Assembly: GCA_029777335.1 (NCBI GenBank)
Contig: JAKOSN010000075.1
Location: 1 to 46,911 of the forward strand
DNA: 46,911 bases
From: Planctomycetota bacterium
Lineage (GTDB): Bacteria > Planctomycetota > Planctomycetia > Gemmatales > Gemmataceae
Direction: 5' to 3'
Of this stretch, positions 9,332-16,180 are shown piece by piece. The number at the start of each line of letters is the position of its first letter. The first letter of the stretch is position 1. A model generated the notes under the pieces. That model was not told the DNA's origin, did no database searches, and was given only the letters and a program-made list of their open reading frames with translations. A program made the position numbers and the translations under genes.

Positions 9332-9862
9332 TTACTTGGCCGCCGAGGCGGGCACCAGGGGCAACAACTGCGCGGCCTTCCCCGGAACCCAGGCGATCAC
9401 GGTGTTCAGGATCGCCCGGCGGAACGATTCCGGCTCAGACACCCCGGTCAGAGTAAGCACCACCTTCCCCGCCGAGACAAGTTCCAGATCCCCAGACCGG
9501 AAAAAGGCATTATAACTCGCTTCGGGCAAGCGCACCTCGTCGATGGCGGTCAACGCCACTTCCTCCGCGACCCGACAGTGGAGCCCGCGGGCCACGTACA
9601 CGCGCCGATTGGAGAGGCAATAGCGCTTGGCCAGGAAGGGCAGCACCTTCTTGAAGTAGAGCGGCAACAGCATCCCCCACGCCAGCGGGGCGAGCACCAG
9701 CGATTTCATCAACATCTCAGACACGCGGGCGATCACGGCCGACGCATCGGTCACTGCCGGCCAGGCGGTGTACAGGATCACTTCGTTCGTCTCTGGGGGA
9801 ACGACACCAGTGACCGCTTGCAAGGGAGCCAGGTTAGCCGCGGGTGAAACAGTCGTGGTCAT
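9332..9862 (-). CDS. PH-domain membrane protein (bPH2/YdbT-like)
   Basis: The 176-residue product begins with a Thr/Pro-rich stretch, has a hydrophobic hairpin (SLVLAPLAWGMLLPLYF) and then the pattern YCLSNRRVYVARGL followed by alternating beta strands (VALTAIDEVRL, LELVSAGKVVLTLTGV). This resembles the bacterial PH-like domain that follows membrane hairpins in YdbT-type proteins. It ends with a hydrophobic, alanine-rich tail. A GTG at 9901 is also in frame, but a TTGTCA/TAGTGT promoter would start transcription near 9904, leaving almost no leader, so the ATG at 9862 is preferred. Its position after tolC on the same strand may be coincidental because it has its own promoter-like sequence. The cellular role is unknown. 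Confidence 0.7.
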   Translation of the reverse strand: MTTTVSPAANLAPLQAVTGVVPPETNEVILYTAWPAVTDASAVIARVSEMLMKSLVLAPLAWGMLLPLYFKKVLPFLAKRYCLSNRRVYVARGLHCRVAEEVALTAIDEVRLPEASYNAFFRSGDLELVSAGKVVLTLTGVSEPESFRRAILNTVIAWVPGKAAQLLPLVPASAAK

Positions 9863-9910
9863 GAGGCCAGCCGCTCTGAGAACGTCGGACGAAATCTCCA
9901 CTTCTCTTTC

Positions 9911-9938
9911 ACACTACACCACGCTCGGCGAGTGACAA
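9911..9938 (-). promoter_or_regulatory. Sigma-70-like promoter for the PH-domain gene
   Basis: On the minus strand, TTGTCA (9933-9938), a 16-base spacer and TAGTGT (9911-9916) lie about 50 bases upstream of the ATG at 9862. It sits in the 170-base gap after the tolC stop codon. Confidence 0.45.
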
Positions 9939-10032
9939 GAGGGTTTTGTACGCAACCGCTCTGGGCAGCGCGTTGCCGCAGGTCGCCGGGGCGGCTCTCG
10001 CCGTTTGGGCAGCCACAACCGTGGCGTGCGCC

Positions 10033-11574
10033 TTACTGGGTCGCTGTGCACTGCCGCAGGGGATTGGACGAACCTGGTGCACCATTGACCAGAGGTTGCG
10101 ACAGATCGATCCCCAGTGCCGATTGATACTCCGCCAGGGCACGCAGATACTGGGCGAGCGCGCTGATTTCCACCACGCGCGCCTCGGCTGTTGCCAGCTC
10201 GCGCAGATTGAGGAAGATCAGGTTGCTCTTGTTTTGCAGAAAGAGTTCATTCTCGGCCTCCTGCATTTGTTTGGCCAGGCGCAGCATCTCGCGTCCGCGT
10301 TCGCGCAGCTCGTAGGCACGCTCCAGGGCGGAGAGGAGATCGCTCAGTTCGGTGGTGATCTTATCGCGCGCAAACTGTTCCTGGGCCATCACCTGGGCCA
10401 TCGCCGCCCGGGCACTCAGGGCGCGCCCCTTGGCATCGCGACGTTGCAAGGGCACATCGACTCCCAGGGCGGCCTCGTAGGTGTAGCGATCCAGATCCTT
10501 TTTGCCCGAGCCGACGTCCTGCGCCCCGCGCAGGGCCATGTTGACCCCCGGCAGCTGCTGGTTTTCAGCCAGTCGCAAATCGACTTCCAGTTTTTCACGT
10601 TGGAGCCGAAGACGCTGTAATTCCGGTCGTTGCAGCAATGCCAGGTTCAGGTCCTGGCCGCGCTGCTCCGTACTGGGGGGCGGCGGAATCTCTGGCAGGA
10701 CCGGGAGCTGGGCGGGTACCGGAACGGCGCGGGCCCCGGTCGTGTCCCGATAATAGAGCGACAGCGCAAGAGCTGCCTGCTGGTATTGCCGAAAGGCGGC
10801 GACCAGCTTCGCTTCCCGATCCACGATCAGGCGCTGATTATCGGTGCGGACGATCGGGGCCACCTTCTGCGCGCCGACCAGTTCGGCCAGCTGTTGATCG
10901 CGTTTTTTGGCGAGCCCGAGAATCTGCTGAGCGATGAGATACTGTTGCCCGGTAGCCACCCAGTTCCAGTAGGCCACACTGGCGGCCCGAGCGATATCGA
11001 TGCGTTGCAACTGGATCACCGGCTCGGCGATCTGGCGATCGAGATTTGCCTTTTGCAAGGTGGCCCGGCGTTTGTCTGTGGCCCGGTCACGCAACAGAGG
11101 GAGGATCAAGGCGGCCGAGAATTCGCCCCCCTGAGCCGTCGCCCGATCACCATAGTACACCGGGAAATTCCCTTGCCCCAGGCGCCACCCTGCCGAGAGC
11201 GAGGCTCCGAACAGCGGAATCGCCTGATCCACGCCGACCCCTGCGCGCTGGCTGGCGTAGGATCCGCCGATGGTGCTCTCAAAGGCGCGCAGGTTCAGAT
11301 CGAAGGCTCCCTCTGCTGACTGGAAATCTCCCGCCGCCACAATGCGCTGCTGTTCCGCGGCCCGCACCAGGGGATAATGGCGATCCACCGAGGCCAGGAC
11401 ATCACCCAGCCCCAGGGGAACGACCGGCACCGGTTGCGGGGCGGGCAGCGCTGGAGGTTGCGGCGCATTTTGGGGAGCAACAACGGCGGGCGGAGGGCTC
11501 GCGTATTGCGCCAGCCCCGATCCCGCCACAACGAGGGCGACGAGCATGGACTGGCCCTTCCAGAAGGAACGCAT
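10033..11574 (-). CDS. TolC-family outer-membrane channel protein
   Basis: The 513-residue product has a signal peptide (MRSFWKGQSMLVALVVAGSG, then LAQYA), a Pro/Ala/Val-rich linker, and two long helical repeats with the periodicity of outer-membrane efflux proteins. Recognisable blocks include LALLQRPELQRLRLQ and RAYELRERGREML. It should form the outer-membrane exit duct for the HlyD and ABC partners encoded upstream. The ORF runs to 11634, but the ATG at 11574 follows AAAGGA and starts exactly at the signal peptide. The 81-base gap to the hlyD stop codon contains a 17-bp perfect hairpin. The protein ends with a Pro/Ser/Asn-rich tail. Confidence 0.87.
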   Translation of the reverse strand: MRSFWKGQSMLVALVVAGSGLAQYASPPPAVVAPQNAPQPPALPAPQPVPVVPLGLGDVLASVDRHYPLVRAAEQQRIVAAGDFQSAEGAFDLNLRAFESTIGGSYASQRAGVGVDQAIPLFGASLSAGWRLGQGNFPVYYGDRATAQGGEFSAALILPLLRDRATDKRRATLQKANLDRQIAEPVIQLQRIDIARAASVAYWNWVATGQQYLIAQQILGLAKKRDQQLAELVGAQKVAPIVRTDNQRLIVDREAKLVAAFRQYQQAALALSLYYRDTTGARAVPVPAQLPVLPEIPPPPSTEQRGQDLNLALLQRPELQRLRLQREKLEVDLRLAENQQLPGVNMALRGAQDVGSGKKDLDRYTYEAALGVDVPLQRRDAKGRALSARAAMAQVMAQEQFARDKITTELSDLLSALERAYELRERGREMLRLAKQMQEAENELFLQNKSNLIFLNLRELATAEARVVEISALAQYLRALAEYQSALGIDLSQPLVNGAPGSSNPLRQCTATQ

Positions 11575-11611
11575 GGGGATTCCTTTCCCACTCACCGACC
11601 GCGTGATCCTT

Positions 11612-11648
11612 CTGGGAGGAACACCGTGTGGCACGGTGTTCCTCCCAG
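11612..11648 (-). terminator. 17-bp perfect hairpin between hlyD-like and tolC-like genes
   Basis: CTGGGAGGAACACCGTG (11612-11628) is followed by loop TGG and its exact complement (11632-11648). There is no U-tract on either side. It may be a partial terminator, an mRNA-processing or stability element setting the ratio of the exporter parts, or a remnant of a mobile repeat. Confidence 0.6.
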
Positions 11649-11655
11649 CGACGGG

Positions 11656-13101
11656 TTACTTCTTCTTTTTCTTGAGGTTGTCCTCGGGCTCCGTGCTCGC
11701 CACCACCGGGGGGAAGCCATTCAGCTTTCGCCAGATCTCCCATCCCACGGTCACCTGGTTGAGCAACACCCACCCCCGGGCGCGAACGCCCTGCCTTAAA
11801 GAATAATCGGGCGGCCAGGGATTGATCTTCTCTTCTTCTGGATCGGGTTTGACGAGAATGCGGAAGTTTCCTTTTTCATCGGCATGCGCGTCAACAAAAT
11901 GGATGATTCCGCCAAAGGTTCCATAAGCGACTGAGGGCCAGCCGACAAACTGGATCGCGGGCCATCCCTGGAACTGCAGACGAACGCGCACCGTCGCCTC
12001 TTCTCCCTGGCGATGGCGGCGATCGCGCCACAATTCCGTGATCAGCGGCATGTCGTTGCCCTGCACGATCAACTCCACCATTCGTTCTTCCTGATTCTTG
12101 ATGTCCGGGACGAGGGTCAGGAGCGGATCGCCGTACTTGACCAGAACTCCGCCGTTGGCGCAGTTAGTCAGGATTCGCAGAATGGTGCCATCGCAGGGGG
12201 AGCGAACCTCCTGGGCTGCCTGGCGCGCCTGGCGGACCTCAATTTGCGCCAGGTTGATCTCGGTCGCGGCCCGATCGGCCTCGGCACTGCGGCGCGACGC
12301 CAACGCGGAGCGAATCGAGCTTTCGGTATCATGGCGAATCTTGGCCAGGTCGGCGCTGAGCGCCTTGACCTCGGCATCGGTCCCCTCGCGGGCTTGCGTG
12401 GCGCGTTCCAGTTCCACCTCCGCCAGGGTTTTGCGTTGCTCCGAGGTCTGAAACTCCAACCCGGAGACAAGGCCCTTGCTGTGCAGATTTTTGTCCATCT
12501 GATAGGTGAAGCGCGTGAGCTCCAAGGTTTTCCGCGACGCGATCAGTGATGCGTCGGCGGCATCGAGGCGGCGTTTCGCCATCTCCAGCCGCTTCTCGGC
12601 CGCCACGAGTGCCTCGGACTGCGAACGGCGCAGGGCCGCGATCTGCGCTTCCAGATCGTCGATGCGTTCCTGGGCTGCCTTGCGGCGCAGTTCGTAGGCT
12701 TCCTTCTCGCGCGCCAGCTGAGCGGTCAACTGCGGATCGGGATCTTCCAGCGTGACCAGGAGATCCCCGGGTTGAAGCACGCCGTTGGCATCTCGCCGGG
12801 GGCCGTTGACCTGGCTTCCTTCCTTGACATGCCAGATCTTGATTCTCCCATCCACGGGAGCATCCACGATCTGGAGGCGTTCGGACGCCCCCAGGGCAAC
12901 CACCTGCCCGGTCGCCGACAGCGATTGCTGCCACGGCACCAGCAACAGGACGAACGGCGCCAGAATAAACACGACAAGGAGCGCCCGGGCCAGCCGGCGC
13001 GCCACCTGGGAACGCTGAACCAGGCGCAGCGCGGGCAGCCCCTGGTCCGTTGGCGAAACGTGGGGGGCTTGCTTCTGGCGAAGCAGAACAGCGATGCTCA
13101 T
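11656..13101 (-). CDS. HlyD-family membrane-fusion (periplasmic adaptor) protein
   Basis: The 481-residue product has one membrane span near the N-terminus (ARALLVVFILAPFVLLLVPW), a beta segment (LSATGQVVAL, IVDAPVDGRIKIWHVKEGS) forming the first lipoyl half, a long coiled coil with many Glu/Arg/Ala (about 125-260), and the second half (VRSPCDGTILRILTN). This is the standard adaptor of tripartite exporters. The extreme C-terminus is a run of lysines after EPEDNL. The start is the ATG at 13101 with GGAG eight bases upstream, rather than the ORF start at 13122. It sits between the ABC exporter and tolC on the same strand and should bridge the two membranes. Confidence 0.88.
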   Translation of the reverse strand: MSIAVLLRQKQAPHVSPTDQGLPALRLVQRSQVARRLARALLVVFILAPFVLLLVPWQQSLSATGQVVALGASERLQIVDAPVDGRIKIWHVKEGSQVNGPRRDANGVLQPGDLLVTLEDPDPQLTAQLAREKEAYELRRKAAQERIDDLEAQIAALRRSQSEALVAAEKRLEMAKRRLDAADASLIASRKTLELTRFTYQMDKNLHSKGLVSGLEFQTSEQRKTLAEVELERATQAREGTDAEVKALSADLAKIRHDTESSIRSALASRRSAEADRAATEINLAQIEVRQARQAAQEVRSPCDGTILRILTNCANGGVLVKYGDPLLTLVPDIKNQEERMVELIVQGNDMPLITELWRDRRHRQGEEATVRVRLQFQGWPAIQFVGWPSVAYGTFGGIIHFVDAHADEKGNFRILVKPDPEEEKINPWPPDYSLRQGVRARGWVLLNQVTVGWEIWRKLNGFPPVVASTEPEDNLKKKKK

Positions 13102-13209
13102 GAGTCGATCTCCACTCGGCACACCAGGGCAGCACGTGCCGGGTTACCTCGAATTCGATCACGGGAAGCGATGGTCAGAAGAGGCTACTGCTCTCGACCA
13201 GTGGCCTTG

Positions 13210-15459
13210 TTAGCGATTCAACGTAATTTGCCGAGCGCACATCCGGGCGACCTCCGGGTCGTGGGTGATCACCAGCAGGGTCCACGGCGCATGCGCCTGG
13301 GTGAGATGGGCGAGGATCCGCAGGCGAATCCGCTCGTCCAGATCGTCCAGAGTTTCGTCGAGAATCAACAAGCGGGGTTTCCCTGCCAGGGCGCGCGCCA
13401 GCATCAGGCGGAGTGCTTGCCCGCTGGAGAGGGGGCGTCCTCCGGTGGGCAGCCACGTTTGCAATCCCTGAGGCAGTGCCTGGATTTCCTCCAGAAGATC
13501 CACCGCCTGCAAGGCCTGGCGCACCTCGTTGAGGCCAATGTGATGGCGGCCCAGGCGCACATTCTCCACCACGGTGCCCTCGAAAATCTCGCAGGTCTTC
13601 ACCAGCGCGACATGCTCGCGCACCACCTCCAGCCGCAGATCGCGCAGGTCCACCCCATCGAGTTCGATGTAGCCATGCTGCGGCGTGCGCATCCCGAACA
13701 GCAGTTCGGCGATGGTACTCTTGCCGCTCGCTTGCGGACCCAGCAGCGCCACCGCTTCCCCCGAATCGAGATGCAGGTTGAGATCGGTCAATCCCGGAGT
13801 GGCGGGCATCCCGTCGTGCTGAAACGAGACATGATGCATCCGCACCCGGGCGGGCACTCCCTGGGCCGCCTGCAACGGTCCCGTTTCGCCAGCCCCGCGT
13901 TCGAGCGGCAGATCGACCAGCTGGCCCAGCTTGCTCACCGCCGCGAGCAGATCGTAGAAGCTCTCCAGACTCTTGCCCAGTTTCACGATCGAGCCAACGA
14001 TCACGGCCACGATCAACTCGGCGGCAACCAGTTGGCCCGGGAGCAACGTTCCCTCCATCACCAGGAATCCGCCCAGTCCCAGCAGCCCGGCACTGGCAAA
14101 CGCCTGGAGCAACAGGGCCGCGGTGTTCTGGCGTAACAGGACGCGAAAGTGACTCTGGCGCGCCGCCAGATAGCCGCGCGCCAGGTCATCGGTGCGATCC
14201 AGGGCGTAGCGCTGAGCCCCCCCTTGCTTGAAGGCTACTGGATGGCGCACGATTTCTTCGAGCCAGCCAGCGACGGCGTACTTGGCCATCGATTCATCGA
14301 TGCTGGTGCGAACGGCGCCGCGCCCCAGGATAAAGGCGATAAAAACGATCGCCAGGATCAGTGCCATGTCGAAGTAGAGCAACGACCAGTGGTAGACCCC
14401 CAGCACGATCAGCCCGATGCTCCCTTGCAGGAACACCACCACCCCGTCGAGCAACAGCACCGCGCCGGCTTTCTGCACGGTGAGGACATCGAAGAAGCGA
14501 TTGACCAGTTCCGGGCCGTGTTTGTGATCGAAGGCTTCCGAGCGAACACGCGGCAGGCGAAAGGCAAGATCGCCGGCGACGCGCACAAAGATGCGCTGCT
14601 GCATCAGCTCCACGACACAGTATTTCAGCACACGCAGCAACGTCGCCACCCCCAGACAGCCGAGCAACACCAGCGAGAGTATGACGACCTGTTGTCCCAG
14701 CACCTGCGAGCGCTGGGTTGGATCGGCCACGGTGACCAGGGTGTCCACGATCGCCTGAACGGTGAAGGGAACCGCGAGCGAGAGAACTCCCACCCCGATG
14801 GCGAACATTACCACCATCCACAGGTCCGGCTTCTCGGGGCGCAGCATGGCGACCAGGCGACGAAATGGCGACAGGCCATGGGGCGACCCGTGTCCATCCC
14901 CGGGGCCCTCGCCCTCTCCGCCGCCCTGTCCGCCACCATGCCCGCCTCCAGAGCCTCCGGGTTCAACCACGGTCCCCGTGAACGGAGTGGCCGCCTGGCC
15001 CAGTCCCCACTCCACCGGGGTATCAACCTCGTTCGCGCCGACGAGCGTCGCCAGTTCCTGAATGCTCAGCCAGGTTAAGCCCTGGGGATCGACACCGGCA
15101 ACCTGGATCTTTTCGCCGCGCGCAGCCACCAGGAGCACCCAGGGAGTGGGCGAGGGCCCTCCCGCGCGCAGGCCGAGAATCGTACCTCCCGCCTGCACCG
15201 CCTGGCAGACCTCGCGCACCGACCAGTGGCGCCGGGTCAAGCGCAGGCCGCAGTCCTGGGCGACGCGTTCCAGTCGGGTCCAGACGAGCCCTGGCTCCCA
15301 CCCGGGGAGATCGCGTTCCGCCTGGTGGAGTTGTTCCCGGGTCGATCCGGGATGGAACTCGATCCCGGCGGAGTCAGCCAGGTATTCCAGTACCTCGAAA
15401 GTCTGCTCCACCTGCGAGAGGTCCTGCAAACCCGATGCACTCGCCTGGGGTTCTGTCAC
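13210..15459 (-). CDS. Type-I-secretion-like ABC exporter (permease-ATPase fusion) with degenerate peptidase-like N-domain
   Basis: The 749-residue product has an N-terminal domain (about 25-145) whose length and strand pattern resemble the C39-like domain of secretion ABC proteins, without the cysteine/histidine catalytic signature. A Gly/His/Glu linker follows (about 167-195), then a six-span membrane domain and an ATPase domain with LLGPQASGKST (Walker A), LSSGQALRLMLARAL (signature) and RLLILDETLDD (Walker B). The true start is very probably the GTG at 15459, which has AGAGGAGGGG seven bases upstream; the ORF opens further upstream but would then overlap the arsR-like gene. Downstream come hlyD-like and tolC-like genes, completing an envelope-spanning exporter. 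The cargo is unknown; a peptide, protein or small molecule is possible. Confidence 0.86.
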   Translation of the reverse strand: MTEPQASASGLQDLSQVEQTFEVLEYLADSAGIEFHPGSTREQLHQAERDLPGWEPGLVWTRLERVAQDCGLRLTRRHWSVREVCQAVQAGGTILGLRAGGPSPTPWVLLVAARGEKIQVAGVDPQGLTWLSIQELATLVGANEVDTPVEWGLGQAATPFTGTVVEPGGSGGGHGGGQGGGEGEGPGDGHGSPHGLSPFRRLVAMLRPEKPDLWMVVMFAIGVGVLSLAVPFTVQAIVDTLVTVADPTQRSQVLGQQVVILSLVLLGCLGVATLLRVLKYCVVELMQQRIFVRVAGDLAFRLPRVRSEAFDHKHGPELVNRFFDVLTVQKAGAVLLLDGVVVFLQGSIGLIVLGVYHWSLLYFDMALILAIVFIAFILGRGAVRTSIDESMAKYAVAGWLEEIVRHPVAFKQGGAQRYALDRTDDLARGYLAARQSHFRVLLRQNTAALLLQAFASAGLLGLGGFLVMEGTLLPGQLVAAELIVAVIVGSIVKLGKSLESFYDLLAAVSKLGQLVDLPLERGAGETGPLQAAQGVPARVRMHHVSFQHDGMPATPGLTDLNLHLDSGEAVALLGPQASGKSTIAELLFGMRTPQHGYIELDGVDLRDLRLEVVREHVALVKTCEIFEGTVVENVRLGRHHIGLNEVRQALQAVDLLEEIQALPQGLQTWLPTGGRPLSSGQALRLMLARALAGKPRLLILDETLDDLDERIRLRILAHLTQAHAPWTLLVITHDPEVARMCARQITLNR

Positions 15460-15542
15460 TGTGTCCCCTCCTCTTTGCGGACCCGCAGCGCGCACGGTGG
15501 ACGCCACGGAACCGGTTTGTGTGCTGCGGGCGATCGAGAAGT

Positions 15543-15902
15543 TTACTGGGTTGGCGATCGCCACTCATCACGCACGATGGCGACCGCTTTCTGGAGGTCT
15601 CGTGTGGCGGCCTGCAAGACTTCCAGGAATTGCATTCCTTCGACGAGCCAGCGCGCTAACTCGGGCTGCGTCAGATGATAGAACACACGCCGTCCCTCCC
15701 GGCGTTCGGTAACCAGCCGATGCAGACGCAGCACCGACAGATGTTGCGAAACCCCGCTATGGCTAATGCCGAGCGCCGCCTGCAACGAATTGACATCCCG
15801 CTCGCCCTCGCGCAGTTCCTGAATGATGCGAATCCGCTGCGGATGGGCCAACCCGCCAAGCAGCTGCGCCAGCTCCTTCACCACCACAATGCGGTGGGGC
15901 AT
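15543..15902 (-). CDS. ArsR/SmtB-family transcriptional regulator without cysteines
   Basis: The 119-residue product is a winged-helix regulator: LAHPQRIRIIQELREGE, then helix-turn-helix SLQAALGISHSGVSQHLSVL and the wing RREGRRVFYHL. It contains no cysteine, and the position that carries the CxC metal site in ArsR/SmtB proteins reads DVNSL here. It is therefore probably not a classical arsenic or cadmium sensor. The ATG at 15902 is preceded by GAGG nine bases upstream; an in-frame TTG at 15917 is less likely. It is the first gene of an apparent arsR-ABC-hlyD-tolC operon with an operator-like inverted repeat just upstream, so it probably represses its own operon. Confidence 0.88.
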   Translation of the reverse strand: MPHRIVVVKELAQLLGGLAHPQRIRIIQELREGERDVNSLQAALGISHSGVSQHLSVLRLHRLVTERREGRRVFYHLTQPELARWLVEGMQFLEVLQAATRDLQKAVAIVRDEWRSPTQ

Positions 15903-15927
15903 GATCGGAATCCTCAATCGTGCAAAG

Positions 15928-15943
15928 ATTCAAACAATTGAAT
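15928..15943 (-). promoter_or_regulatory. Operator-like inverted repeat for the ArsR-type regulator
   Basis: ATTCAA-ACAA-TTGAAT is a perfect 6-4-6 inverted repeat located 26-41 bases upstream of the regulator start codon, between the promoter and the gene. ArsR/SmtB repressors commonly bind short AT-rich inverted repeats of this kind. Confidence 0.5.
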
Positions 15944-15957
15944 GTTTATACATCTCA

Positions 15958-15985
15958 TCATTAGCTTCAATCGACTCGTTGTCAA
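15958..15985 (-). promoter_or_regulatory. Promoter of the arsR-ABC-hlyD-tolC operon
   Basis: On the minus strand, TTGACA (15980-15985, perfect consensus) and TAATGA (15958-15963) have a 16-base spacer. A second possible -10, TATAAA (15945-15950), lies closer to the gene. The operator-like repeat begins 14 bases downstream of TAATGA. Confidence 0.5.
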
Positions 15986-16074
15986 CCCCGAGATGAGACT
16001 TTTTTCCCCACTTCGTTCCTGATTGTTCCAACTCCTGGCTGTTCTGTGGGAAAAAGCGACCCCCCAGGTTGCTC

Positions 16075-16103
16075 TTGTGGCTCCCTGCCGCTTCTGCTAT
16101 AGC
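16075..16103 (+). promoter_or_regulatory. Sigma-70-like promoter for the large secreted protein
   Basis: TTGTGG (16075-16080), a 17-base spacer and TATAGC (16098-16103) lie 77 bases upstream of the ATG at 16181. The -35 region is embedded in CAGGTTGCTCTTG, which recurs at the S41-protease promoter at 36077. Confidence 0.45.
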
Positions 16104-16180
16104 CCGCCCTTCCCGTTGCCTGGAAGGTTCGGAAGGCATCCGACCTCCAGGCGGCGGGCTCATGGGAAGGAGTCGCACGG

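Noticed and set aside
14880..14960. Gly/His-rich coding repeat looked at as a possible tandem repeat or CRISPR-like array
   Set aside because: It is an in-frame linker of the ABC protein with irregular codons, without spaced identical repeats.
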